This document shows, one piece after another, positions 1 to 8,485 of a stretch of 64,000 nt of DNA. The position numbers and the translations under genes were made by a program. The stretch is from Shewanella sp. CG12_big_fil_rev_8_21_14_0_65_47_15 (lineage in GTDB: Bacteria; Pseudomonadota; Gammaproteobacteria; Enterobacterales; Shewanellaceae), in assembly GCF_002783505.1 (NCBI RefSeq), contig NZ_PFGL01000045.1:62001-126000 (forward strand), read 5' to 3'. The notes beneath the pieces are model-generated. The model saw only the letters and a list, made by a program, of their open reading frames with translations, was not told the DNA's origin and searched no databases. Within the stretch, counting starts at the first letter, position 1. Each line of letters opens with the position of its first letter.

Positions 1-106
1 TCTGAGATAACACTTAACTTAGGTACTAATATCTAAACGAACACATCTATGTCTAGATCAGTATTCCCTTGCCAAATCAGTGTCTTTTATCAGTGCTAAT
101 ACAGAC

Positions 107-742
107 TTAAACCACCACATCGTGCAAATAGGTCTGCGCCCAGGCAATGGCTTGGCCGCGACTGGAGACGCCAATCTTACGAAATACCCGATATAAATGG
201 GTTTTAATCGTGCTTTCACTGACAAATAGCTGGTTCGCAATATCGAGATTAGTACTACCCGACAATAGGGCCTGCAACACCTCACGTTCGCGGATGGTCA
301 AAGGTTCTGTATCTTCAAATAGCCCAAAGTCATCATTCACTCCGTTAGTGAGCTGAGGGGGTATCACCCTATGACCGCGCAAAATATTAGAAAGCCCTAG
401 GCTAATTTCCGTTAACCCCGCATCGAGATAAAACACACCAGCCGTCGTCGCTGCCTGCATTAAAAAACGCGCATCCACCAGTTTCGGAAATTGAAGATAC
501 ACCACCCGTACACTCGGCTGTTCGCGGGCGAGCAATCGCTGAAATTGATAGGCTTTTTGTAAATCGACCGTGGCGAGATCAATCACCACCATAGAAGCTT
601 GGCTATCTTTGAGGTGCTCACACATGCCATCGGGATTCACTTGTGATAACTTCACAAGAAACTCCTGTGGCCAACGCCCTGCGAGTAACTCCATTAAAAG
701 TTGTGATCTTGACACTACAATCCAATGTAATATTTTGAACAT
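107..742 (-). CDS. CsgD-like LuxR-family transcriptional regulator
   Basis: The protein is 211 aa, close to the usual length of CsgD, the master regulator of curli and biofilm matrix genes in enterobacteria. The N-terminal half resembles a response-regulator receiver domain and keeps the GVFY stretch seen in CsgD. The C-terminal third is a LuxR-type helix-turn-helix (LTIREREVLQALLSG, then SESTIKTHLYRVFRKIGV). The ATG at 742 is preferred because GGGAG lies 8 bases upstream; the GTG at 751 would fall inside that site. The gene is divergent from the cytochrome b gene at 1042. Its targets cannot be seen here, and no curli genes lie nearby in the window. The DNA-binding family is clear; a true CsgD role is inference. 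Confidence 0.8.
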   Translation of the reverse strand: MFKILHWIVVSRSQLLMELLAGRWPQEFLVKLSQVNPDGMCEHLKDSQASMVVIDLATVDLQKAYQFQRLLAREQPSVRVVYLQFPKLVDARFLMQAATTAGVFYLDAGLTEISLGLSNILRGHRVIPPQLTNGVNDDFGLFEDTEPLTIREREVLQALLSGSTNLDIANQLFVSESTIKTHLYRVFRKIGVSSRGQAIAWAQTYLHDVVV

Positions 743-751
743 CCTGCTCAC

Positions 752-1041
752 TCCCTGTCTGGTTAACGATTATTTATGTTGAGAATTCAACAGACTCTCA
801 ATACTACTTCAACATCCGTTCAATAGACCTCCGAGTCTATTGGTTTACGATATTAGCATTAGATAAAACAGATTCAAAAGACTTACTAAAAAAATATTTA
901 CCGTACGCAAATCAAAAACTTCTACAACTTTTACCTTCATTACTCTCAATCAGAAGTCTGAATTTAAACTGAAAAAATGGCTGTATTTTTAAAATAAAGG
1001 CGTAAAATCGCCTCAATAGATAGCGCCTATAAGGAAATGCG
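752..1041. promoter_or_regulatory. Divergent intergenic region between the CsgD-like gene and the cytochrome b gene
   Basis: This AT-rich 290-bp stretch must hold the promoters of both divergent genes. A small hairpin (AGGCG, six bases, CGCCT) lies at 998-1013, and AAGGA before the ATG at 1042 is a good ribosome binding site. I could not assign -35/-10 boxes with confidence and saw no coding content. Confidence 0.4.
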
Positions 1042-1788
1042 ATGTCCAGCAGCAAACCCACCCCACTTGAGATAAAATCCTACGCAGTATGGGATAGACC
1101 CACACGATTATTCCATTGGTTCAACGTCATTCTGGTGCTCGCGCTCACCTTAGTGGGCGGCATGATGATGTATCGAACTGAATTAGGTATAACAGAGCTA
1201 TCGGGCAAAATTGGCTTAAAAACCTTACATGTTTATATCGGCTATGGATTTGCGTTAAACCTACTGGTGCGGCTAGTCTGGGGTGTTGTCGGCAACAAAT
1301 ATGCCCGTTTCAGCCATATGTTTCCCAATGCCAATAGCAAAAATGAATTAATGGCTTACAAGTCAGAATTGGTCGCGGGTAAAAATCCGCAGTATTTAGG
1401 TCATAATCCTAAAGGCAAATTTGCCGTCCTCGGCATTATGTTGCTCTTAGTCACTATCATGGTAACGGGACTTCTACGCGCAGGAACCGATATTTACTAC
1501 CCGCCGTTAGGTAGTACCGTACAAAGCTATCTTGCCGAGACCAATGTCGACCCTGCGAGCTTAAAACCCTATGATGCAACTGGGGTGGATCCCGAAAAAG
1601 CGGATGCACTTAAACCGCTGAAGGGACTAGCAGGTGAAGTGCACGTTTATGGGGTCTATCTACTCTTACTACTGATTTTATTACATGTGTCCGCCGTCAT
1701 TTATACCGAAGTTAAACGCCAACCGGGGATCATTTCGGCCATGTTCTCAGGTAAAAAAATCATCCAAGGTCAACCCAAAGACGAGTAA
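1042..1788 (+). CDS. Cytochrome b561-family membrane cytochrome
   Basis: This 248-aa integral membrane protein resembles the di-heme cytochrome b561 / Ni-Fe-hydrogenase b-type family, whose members pass electrons between the quinone pool and a periplasmic or membrane partner. Four hydrophobic helices are visible, near residues 26-44, 63-84, 127-146 and 202-222. Candidate heme ligands are His25 (RLFHW), His63 (TLHVYIGY), His201 and His215. A soluble loop of about 50 residues separates helices 3 and 4. An AAGGA ribosome binding site precedes the ATG. No c-type cytochrome or dehydrogenase partner is adjacent, so the electron donor and acceptor are unknown. A terminator follows at 1831. Confidence 0.85.
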   Translation: MSSSKPTPLEIKSYAVWDRPTRLFHWFNVILVLALTLVGGMMMYRTELGITELSGKIGLKTLHVYIGYGFALNLLVRLVWGVVGNKYARFSHMFPNANSKNELMAYKSELVAGKNPQYLGHNPKGKFAVLGIMLLLVTIMVTGLLRAGTDIYYPPLGSTVQSYLAETNVDPASLKPYDATGVDPEKADALKPLKGLAGEVHVYGVYLLLLLILLHVSAVIYTEVKRQPGIISAMFSGKKIIQGQPKDE

Positions 1789-1830
1789 TTCTCGGGTGTA
1801 AGGCTTAGGCACGAAGGTAAGATAGCGATA

Positions 1831-1867
1831 AAGCCAAGGCTGCACTTAATGTGGCCTTGGCTTTTTT
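1831..1867 (+). terminator. Intrinsic terminator after the cytochrome b gene
   Basis: An 8-bp stem GCCAAGGC/GCCTTGGC with a loop of about 12 bases is followed by six T on the plus strand. Read on the minus strand it could also weakly end the nitrate operon that stops at 1911. Confidence 0.8.
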
Positions 1868-1910
1868 AGCTTAAATGGCTTTACTCTGGATTAAAGCTCA
1901 ACGATGGGCC

Positions 1911-3683
1911 TTAAGTTGAAATCAGCAAGTAAATCAACAAACACAACTGAATAATACATAGGCTCTGCCAAAACTTGATGGGATCCCGTGCAATGAGTGG
2001 TTGGAACGGCTTGATTTTTTGATGATTTTCCGAGCGGATCAAAGCATCAATAAACTCACAGGTATCGGCTTGGCGATGTCTTGGGTCGATACTCAAGGCT
2101 TTTTTTAGTGGCTCATCAAGCCACTCAGGGATCATAGGGTTAAGTTGGTATGCCGGAATATACTCTAGCCTGAGATAGTCCTTTACATGACGGCAGTGTG
2201 ATAATTTCCCCTGGTACACGGCGTGACCGGACAACATTTCATATGCTATCGCAGCAAGGGAAAACAGCTCGCTACGCACACTGGACGCCATACCTAAAAT
2301 CACCTCAGGCGCGGTATAATCGGCGGTGCCCAATAGGCTATCGCGCTGCAATGGACTGTTGATTTCGGTGACGCCTTTGATTAAACAGGCGCCAAAATCG
2401 ATAATCCGAACCCGCCCATCTTGGCCCACGATAATGTTGTCAGGCTTCAAGTCTTGATGGAGCGTTTCACGCCGATGAAAGGCTCTGAGCCCTAATTCGA
2501 GCTGCTTTAGCATGGACAAGACCTCTTCAACTGCGGTTTGCGGGTACTGCACTAACCACTGACTTAAGGTGAGACCGCGTTGGTATTCGGTCAGATAGTA
2601 AAGCGCCGATTTCGCCCTATGATTATCGAGGACTTTCACCACATGGGTGCTATTGATGCGACTACCTATCCAACTTTCGAGCATAAAGCGTTCAATATAG
2701 GCGCCATCATCAAGGTAATTCACCGACGGGGTTTTCATGCACAGTTGCCGCCCAGCATTGTCGCTATGGGTATCGGTGACCAGATACACTTGGCTGCGTT
2801 GACTTTGATGCAGTACCTTATCGACACGGTACCCATCGAGTACCATGCCAACATCGAGCGGCGGTGGAAACGGCTTTTCGGCAAGTCTGCGGTAAACATC
2901 GGCCTTATCTTGGCTCGGCAATCCTGCAACGTACAACAACTGACAACTGAGGTTATCTTGGCTGCCCGCATCAAGTGCGTGGGTCACAAGCTGCTCACTC
3001 GCCTCTGCCAACTGGTTATCGCTGGGCGATTGATGGCACACGCGAGTTAATGCCTGACCGATTTCATCATCGGTAAGCACATCGTGCACGCCATCGCTAG
3101 AGATGAGATACAGATCGCCCACCCGAGAAGTAAGTTGCTGGTAATCTACCGCTAAATTGAGGTCCATCCCGATGGCGCGGGTAAGATAACGCTGCTTGTC
3201 ACTGACTTGGCTGGCATGGTCTTGGGTCAATCGCTGTAAATGGCCATCGCGCAAACGGTAAATTCGGCTATCGCCCACATGCAACACATGCACACTGCAC
3301 GACTTAAACACTAAGGCGCTAAAGGTGCACACATAGCCTTTTCGGGCATCGCGGTAATTTTGCCCTAATCCATAGAGCCAGCGGTTAAGCGCGTTGATAA
3401 CTTTAGTGCTGGCGGTTTCGACGCTCCAACTTTCAGGTGTAGAGTAATAATCTGCCAAAAAATTACTCACACTGATCGCAGATGCTTTTGCACCGCATTC
3501 AGCGGCGCTCACACCATCGCTTAATACCGCCACTATGCCTTTGGTGGTCAACAAACTGCCATCGGGGATCCGAATACCGATAGCATCTTCGTTGCGCGAT
3601 TTGATGCCTTTTTCAGAGCACTGTCCTACCGCAATTCGTAAATGGGTATCAAAGGGTAACGGGGTAGACACGTCTTGAACCAT
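1911..3683 (-). CDS. Bifunctional PP2C-type phosphatase / Ser-Thr protein kinase, nitrate-operon associated
   Basis: This 590-aa protein fuses a PP2C phosphatase (about residues 15-255) to a Hanks-type kinase (about 285-545), with one C-terminal membrane helix (571-590). Phosphatase motifs: RNED at 30-33, SDGV at 55-58, GDSR at 137-140, SSDGVHD at 195-201 and DN at 243-244. Kinase motifs: Lys317, Glu336, HQDLKPDN from 409, DFG at 429-431 and APE at 458-460. All catalytic residues are present, but the Gly-rich loop (HQSQRSQ near 292-298) is degenerate. It is the last gene of the nitrate operon, 105 bp after the transporter. I recall a comparable kinase in the Pseudomonas aeruginosa nitrate assimilation locus. 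Phospho-control of nitrate uptake or reduction is a plausible inference; the target is unknown. Confidence 0.9.
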   Translation of the reverse strand: MVQDVSTPLPFDTHLRIAVGQCSEKGIKSRNEDAIGIRIPDGSLLTTKGIVAVLSDGVSAAECGAKASAISVSNFLADYYSTPESWSVETASTKVINALNRWLYGLGQNYRDARKGYVCTFSALVFKSCSVHVLHVGDSRIYRLRDGHLQRLTQDHASQVSDKQRYLTRAIGMDLNLAVDYQQLTSRVGDLYLISSDGVHDVLTDDEIGQALTRVCHQSPSDNQLAEASEQLVTHALDAGSQDNLSCQLLYVAGLPSQDKADVYRRLAEKPFPPPLDVGMVLDGYRVDKVLHQSQRSQVYLVTDTHSDNAGRQLCMKTPSVNYLDDGAYIERFMLESWIGSRINSTHVVKVLDNHRAKSALYYLTEYQRGLTLSQWLVQYPQTAVEEVLSMLKQLELGLRAFHRRETLHQDLKPDNIIVGQDGRVRIIDFGACLIKGVTEINSPLQRDSLLGTADYTAPEVILGMASSVRSELFSLAAIAYEMLSGHAVYQGKLSHCRHVKDYLRLEYIPAYQLNPMIPEWLDEPLKKALSIDPRHRQADTCEFIDALIRSENHQKIKPFQPLIARDPIKFWQSLCIIQLCLLIYLLIST

Positions 3684-3788
3684 AAATTATCGCTCACTTA
3701 ACACCTGTAATGGTCATTTCAGTATGTGCAGGCTATCGATTAGCCCAATCAGTACGTCAGCCCGATACTGTTGAACAACTTGATAACC

Positions 3789-5249
3789 TTAACCGACGCT
3801 GATTAACGTGACTTCGCCCTGTTCATTCACTTCGGCCATATGGCCCTTGGGCTCAGTCATAAAAAACAACGTGATAAAACCAAGCAATGCACTGGCGGCT
3901 ATCACATAAAAGAAGGCCTGAGTCGACACCATAGAATACACAGTTAAGAAAAACACCGCGCCCACGTTGCCGTACGCGCCTGTCATCCCGGCGATTTGCC
4001 CGGTTAAACGCCGCTTAATTAATGGCACAGCAGCAAAGACGGCCCCCTCACCACCTTGAACAAAAAAAGAGCACGCCATCACCATCACGACCGCCAAGGG
4101 CAAAGACCAAGTGCTATCGATTTGTGCGACCCCGAAATACCCTATTGCTAAGCCTGCGGTCAGAATTAACAAGGTCGATTTTCGGCCAAATTTATCGCTT
4201 AACCAGCCGCCACCGGGGCGCGACATCAAGTTCATAAAGGCATAGGAGGAAGCCACCATGCCCGCCTGTGCCATCCCAAGTGAAAAGGTTTCGGCAAAAA
4301 ACAGTGGCAACATAGACACTACGGCTAACTCAGACCCAAAGGTTGAAAAATACAGCACATTCAATACCGCAACTTGCTTAAACTGATAGCGCTCAAACTC
4401 GGGAACTGGCGCGGCAAAAATCCCCTTATTAACTTGATAAGTATGATAAAAATCGTAGATAAATATCGCAATGAGACTCACATAAATCAAGGTAACCGTC
4501 GATTGGGCCAGCATGTTGACGCCCACAGGCGATAACTTCCACCCAAGTAAGGCTAAGGTGGCGTACATCGGCACTTTCATCACAACCAACAACATAAAGT
4601 CGCCCTTGCTGGTCACCTCCATGGCGCCGGTTTTCTTGGGCTTAAAGTAAGTCGCGCCCTTTGGGGTATCGGTGACGCCCACATAATACACACAGGCAAA
4701 CACTAGGCTCATTACGCCCGTCAGTGCAATGGCGTAACGCCATCCATCTGCCCCGCCAAATGCCAAGGCGATAGCCGGTAAACTAAAGGCCGCGGCGGCC
4801 GAGCCAAAGTTACCCCAGCCGCCATAAATGCCTTCGGCCGTGCCCAGTTCTTTGGCGGGAAACCACTCGCTGACCATACGAATACCGACCACAAAGCCCG
4901 CACCGATAAAGCCAATAAGAAAGCGCGCCAGTGCCAGTTGCTCAAAACTGCTGCCAAAGGCAAACATAAAACAGGGGATCGAACACACGGCCAAGAGCAC
5001 CGAATAGGTGAGCCTTGGGCCATATTTATCGGTCACCATACCAATGATCACCCGCGCCGGAATGGTTAATGCGACGTTGAGGATCAGTAAGGTTTTAATT
5101 TGGGCTGTGGTTAATCCTAAGCTGGCAGCGATCACGCTCAACAAAGGCGCAGCGTTAAACCACACCACAAAAGTGATGAAAAACGCCATCCAACTTAAAT
5201 GCATGATTCTCATCTTGCCCCGAAAAGAGAACAGATTAAATTTTTCCAT
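3789..5249 (-). CDS. Nitrate/nitrite transporter, NarK/NasA family (MFS)
   Basis: This 486-aa major facilitator protein has about 12 membrane helices. Two glycine-rich NNP signature segments are visible: GGWGNFGSAAAAF near residue 145 and TGAYGNVGAVFF in the C-terminal half. The first cytoplasmic loop has the MFS motif GMVTDKYGPR, with a second copy WLSDKFGRKS. It sits 6 bp after nirD in the assimilatory operon, so nitrate import for assimilation is the likely role rather than respiratory nitrate/nitrite exchange. It follows the internal ANTAR attenuator, so its expression should need NasT-mediated read-through. Confidence 0.92.
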   Translation of the reverse strand: MEKFNLFSFRGKMRIMHLSWMAFFITFVVWFNAAPLLSVIAASLGLTTAQIKTLLILNVALTIPARVIIGMVTDKYGPRLTYSVLLAVCSIPCFMFAFGSSFEQLALARFLIGFIGAGFVVGIRMVSEWFPAKELGTAEGIYGGWGNFGSAAAAFSLPAIALAFGGADGWRYAIALTGVMSLVFACVYYVGVTDTPKGATYFKPKKTGAMEVTSKGDFMLLVVMKVPMYATLALLGWKLSPVGVNMLAQSTVTLIYVSLIAIFIYDFYHTYQVNKGIFAAPVPEFERYQFKQVAVLNVLYFSTFGSELAVVSMLPLFFAETFSLGMAQAGMVASSYAFMNLMSRPGGGWLSDKFGRKSTLLILTAGLAIGYFGVAQIDSTWSLPLAVVMVMACSFFVQGGEGAVFAAVPLIKRRLTGQIAGMTGAYGNVGAVFFLTVYSMVSTQAFFYVIAASALLGFITLFFMTEPKGHMAEVNEQGEVTLISVG

Positions 5250-5255
5250 GATTGC

Positions 5256-5603
5256 CTATCCCCTGTGCTGGTTAAGTTGGGCATTGGCGCGCACCAATAC
5301 GCGGCCATCCTGCTGCTTTACATCAAACACTTGTATATTCAATTTGTTATCTTCTAAACACACACCATCGCTTAGGCGGTAATGTTGTTTATACAGAGGC
5401 GATGCCACGCACAGCTCGCCCTGCATATCGCAAATAAGCCCGCGGGATAACACGCTGGCACCGGATGCCGGATCATAGTTTTCAATCGCAAAAAGCCCCT
5501 GTTCACTCAGATTAAAAATCGCTACCGCTCTCCCGTTCACCCAAGCCGCGACACCCGTATTGACGGGCAAGTTTGAATAATTCCCTACATTGACCCAGCT
5601 CAT
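5256..5603 (-). CDS. nirD: Assimilatory nitrite reductase small subunit NirD
   Basis: NirD is the small Rieske-like subunit of NADH-dependent siroheme nitrite reductase, which reduces nitrite to ammonium in the cytoplasm. The protein is 115 aa from the ATG at 5603, which overlaps the nirB stop as ATGA; a longer frame from 5651 lies inside nirB and is not used. It has the Rieske-like fold segment but lacks paired Cys-His cluster ligands, as is normal for NirD. It is co-transcribed with nirB and the transporter. Confidence 0.92.
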   Translation of the reverse strand: MSWVNVGNYSNLPVNTGVAAWVNGRAVAIFNLSEQGLFAIENYDPASGASVLSRGLICDMQGELCVASPLYKQHYRLSDGVCLEDNKLNIQVFDVKQQDGRVLVRANAQLNQHRG

Positions 5604-8338
5604 AGCGCCCCCTCCTCTTCTAATACCTTGATAACAATGTGCTCTCCCCAATAGGGCGACGCATCATCTGCCCCAAGCGCTATCTCGCCACCGACTCTAT
5701 TAGCGTCAGGGCGTGCGGGCGCCGCCAATGGCAAACGCTGCTCGCGTACTATTTGATAGGCTAAAGTCGGCTCGGCAGGCGCCGCATCGGGATTAATAAA
5801 CTCATTAAAGCGCGCTAAAAACTGCGGCGATTCAAGGCTGGTTTTCCACTCACATTGATATGAGCTGACGATATGCGCCATCTGCTGCTCTAGGCTGGCA
5901 TTGAGGCCTAAACTGTCGTCGATAATCACCTTTTTAAGGTAGTCGACTCCGCCCTGCAGGCTCTCAAGCCACACTGAGGTACGCTGTAAGCGGGCGGCGG
6001 TTTTCACGTAAAACAGCAAAATGCGGTCGATATAGGTCACAAGCTCTGTGGTGCTGAGATTCACCGCAAAAAGATCGCCATGGCGCGGGCGCATACCACC
6101 ATTACCGCCAACGTATAGGTTCCAGCCGCCATCGGTCGCGATAACTCCTATGTCTTTACTTTGCGCTTCGGCGCATTCGCGGGTGCAGCCGGAAACGGCA
6201 AACTTTAATTTATGGGGGGAGCGCAATCCCTTGTAGCGCTGCTCAAGTTCGATGGCTAAGCCCACGGAATCTTGCACCCCGTAGCGGCACCAAGTGTTGC
6301 CCACGCAGGACTTAACGGTGCGCAGCGATTTGCCGTAGGCATGGCCGGTTTCAAAACCCGCATCAATCAATTTTTGCCAAATTTCAGGCAATTGAGATAA
6401 CGCCGCCCCAAAGAGATCGATACGCTGACCGCCGGTGATTTTAGTGTAAAGTTGATATTCCTTAGCCACTTGCCCCAGGGCAATCAGTTTATCTGGGGTA
6501 ATTTCTCCGCCCGCTATCCTTGGCACAATTGAGTAGCTGCCATCTTTTTGGATATTGCCTAAATACGCATCGTTAGTGTCTTGCAGCACCGCATTGGCGG
6601 CGGTTAACACATAATCGTTGTGTAAGCTGGCAAATATCGAGGCGGCAACGGGTTTACAAATATCACAGCCCTGGGCGAGAGCTTGGCTCGCGGGCGTGCC
6701 ATGACGGCGAATCAAATCGGTAAAATCCCGAATATCATCAACCTGACACAGGTGATACAGGCTTTGTCTGTCGTGGTCGAAATGCGCGCAGATCCCGCTT
6801 TGGCATTCGAGCCCTTGGGCCACTAGCGTAGTGTCGATAATCGATTGGGTCAGCGAGGCGCAGCCGCCACAACCCGATGCGGCGCGGGTGCAGCTTTTTA
6901 TCTCCCCTAGGGTGTGGCTGCCCGCCACCACGGCAGAAACAATATCGCCCTTAGTGACTTGATGACACGAGCACACCATAGCGCTGTCTTTCATGTCGCA
7001 ACTGTCAAGCTCGCCTGCCAGCAATAAATCCACCGCAGGCCCAGTTAAGGGTTCAGCCGATAAATAGCATTCGAGCAAACGCGCATAATCGCTGTTATCA
7101 CCCACGAGTACGGCGCCCTTAAGATAGGTGCCGGTATCATCAACCCACAGTTTTTTGTAAATCCCGCTGACGTTATCGCTTAGCTCAACGCATTGGGCAC
7201 CCTCAAAGCCACGACTGGCGCCAATGGCGGCCACATCCACGCCGAGTAATTTGAGCTTAGTGCTCATATCGGCCCCTAAAAATGGCACCACGGGATGCTT
7301 TCCATGGCGCGCACGAATATGGGATAACGCGCTGCGCGCCATTTGGTAGCCAGGGGCCACTAAGCCAAAAATCTTGCCCTGCCATAAAGCGCACTCGCCA
7401 ATGGCATACACATCGGTTGCCGAGGTGAGGCAATGATCGTCAATCACTATGCCGCCGCGTTCACCGAGGGTGATATTGCTCACTCGAGCCAGACTGTCCT
7501 GCGGCCGAATACCCGCCGAGAACACGATCAAATCGACCTCAAGAAAACTGCCGTCATTGAAGTTCATTCTGTGCAGCGCCCGCTCGCCATCGACGATTTC
7601 ACTTGTCGCTTTGGATAAATGTAGGCTCACCCCTAATGCGCTAATTTTGTCGGCGAGCACTTTGCCCGCGGCATCGTTTAGCTGTACTGGCATCAGCTGC
7701 GGCGCAAACTCCACCACATGGGTGTCGAGCCCGAGCTGTAACAACGCATTGGCGGCTTCAAGGCCCAGCAAACCGCCACCGACCACCACACCACAGTTTG
7801 ATTGCATCGCCGCCTCTTGAATGGCTTCTAAATCGGCGATGGTGCGATACACCAAACATTGACGGCGATCGTTTCCTGCGATCGGCGGCACAAAGGGATA
7901 TGAACCGGTCGCCAGCACCAACACATCGTAATGCCAACGGCGACCATCCTGACTTTGCAGCGTTTTAGCAAGGGTATCGATGCCTGTGATACGGCAATTA
8001 AGTTCAAGTGCGATGCCGGCGGCGTGATAATCCTGTGAACTTGCCAGCATCAAGTCATCGGCATTGCCCTGTTCAAAGTAAGATGACAGCTTCACCCTAT
8101 CGTAGGCGGCAATGGGCTCCTCACCGAACACTGTGATGTCGTAAATATGATTGAGCCCTTGCTCAGTGCATTGTTCAATAAAATGGTGACCGACCATCCC
8201 ATTACCAATCACCATTAATCTGGGCCGAGATGGCGCCATGTCAATGCCAAGTCTATCGGTGTTTGGACTATCCATATTGGGACTATCCATATTTGAACTA
8301 TCGAAGACCAGATCCGTTAAGTGTGTTGTGGTTTCCAT
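5600..8338 (-). CDS. nirB: Assimilatory nitrite reductase large subunit NirB
   Basis: This 912-aa enzyme reduces nitrite to ammonium with NAD(P)H. Order of domains: FAD/NAD-binding reductase (about 30-330), a BFD-like [2Fe-2S] segment with CSCHQ and GCGGC near 450-485, a second Cys pair (GCDICKP), then the siroheme/[4Fe-4S] half with GNTWCRYG and SGCTRECAEA. The ATG at 8338 (METTT) has AGGAG 8-9 bases upstream. The longer open frame to 8446 runs through an intrinsic terminator hairpin and is rejected. Just inside the N-terminus is a 15-bp tandem repeat giving NMDSP units, ahead of the conserved domain. Siroheme is presumably supplied through cobA in the same operon. Confidence 0.95.
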   Translation of the reverse strand: METTTHLTDLVFDSSNMDSPNMDSPNTDRLGIDMAPSRPRLMVIGNGMVGHHFIEQCTEQGLNHIYDITVFGEEPIAAYDRVKLSSYFEQGNADDLMLASSQDYHAAGIALELNCRITGIDTLAKTLQSQDGRRWHYDVLVLATGSYPFVPPIAGNDRRQCLVYRTIADLEAIQEAAMQSNCGVVVGGGLLGLEAANALLQLGLDTHVVEFAPQLMPVQLNDAAGKVLADKISALGVSLHLSKATSEIVDGERALHRMNFNDGSFLEVDLIVFSAGIRPQDSLARVSNITLGERGGIVIDDHCLTSATDVYAIGECALWQGKIFGLVAPGYQMARSALSHIRARHGKHPVVPFLGADMSTKLKLLGVDVAAIGASRGFEGAQCVELSDNVSGIYKKLWVDDTGTYLKGAVLVGDNSDYARLLECYLSAEPLTGPAVDLLLAGELDSCDMKDSAMVCSCHQVTKGDIVSAVVAGSHTLGEIKSCTRAASGCGGCASLTQSIIDTTLVAQGLECQSGICAHFDHDRQSLYHLCQVDDIRDFTDLIRRHGTPASQALAQGCDICKPVAASIFASLHNDYVLTAANAVLQDTNDAYLGNIQKDGSYSIVPRIAGGEITPDKLIALGQVAKEYQLYTKITGGQRIDLFGAALSQLPEIWQKLIDAGFETGHAYGKSLRTVKSCVGNTWCRYGVQDSVGLAIELEQRYKGLRSPHKLKFAVSGCTRECAEAQSKDIGVIATDGGWNLYVGGNGGMRPRHGDLFAVNLSTTELVTYIDRILLFYVKTAARLQRTSVWLESLQGGVDYLKKVIIDDSLGLNASLEQQMAHIVSSYQCEWKTSLESPQFLARFNEFINPDAAPAEPTLAYQIVREQRLPLAAPARPDANRVGGEIALGADDASPYWGEHIVIKVLEEEGAL
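8253..8302 (-). repeat. 15-bp tandem repeat in the nirB N-terminus
   Basis: Three imperfect 15-bp units begin with CTATC at 8253, 8268 and 8283, with the start of a fourth at 8298. On the coding strand they give NMDSP-NMDSP-NTD. The stretch lies between the start codon and the first conserved flavoprotein motif, so length change would keep the frame and be tolerated. Confidence 0.8.
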
Positions 8339-8387
8339 CACTCGCTCCTGTGCAAATGTTAAGTCGAAAACTGCTGGCAAAACCGCT

Positions 8388-8432
8388 AAAAACAAAATGG
8401 CGCCAACCTCGCATAAACGAGGTGGCGCCATT
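8388..8432 (-). terminator. Intrinsic terminator in the nirB leader (attenuator)
   Basis: On the minus strand a stem of about 13 bp (TGGCGCCACCTCG, loop TTTATG, CGAGGTTGGCGCCA with one bulged base) is followed by TTTTGTTTTT. It ends about 50 bases before the nirB start and lies inside the narB-to-kinase operon, so by default it should stop transcription before nirB. Confidence 0.85.
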
Positions 8433-8480
8433 GCCGTATTCTTCAAATTGTGTGTTAACGCTTTAATTTAACTTTAAATT
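8424..8480 (-). promoter_or_regulatory. Probable ANTAR-type antiterminator RNA target (two hexaloop hairpins)
   Basis: ANTAR proteins bind RNA with two small hairpins whose six-base loops have A at position 1 and G at position 4; the second hairpin overlaps the terminator, so the two are mutually exclusive. Here hairpin P1 (8465-8480) has stem AATTT/AAATT and loop AAAGTT. Hairpin P2 (8424-8435) has stem GGC/GCC and loop AATGGC. Both loops have A1 and G4, and P2 uses the 5' arm of the terminator at 8388-8432. P1 begins 5 bases after the nasT stop. The P2 stem is short (3 bp) and the 29-base linker is fairly long, so the fold needs testing. Confidence 0.7.
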
Positions 8481-8485
8481 TAATA

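Noticed and set aside
2580..3050. 156-aa open frame opposite the kinase-phosphatase gene
   Set aside because: It is fully inside a gene with strong catalytic motifs on the other strand and shows no family features.
8339..8446. N-terminal extension of nirB (MKNTAMAPPRLC...) resembling a signal-like sequence
   Set aside because: These codons run through the leader terminator hairpin and its T-run; the ATG at 8338 has a good ribosome binding site and begins ahead of the conserved domain. NirB is cytoplasmic.
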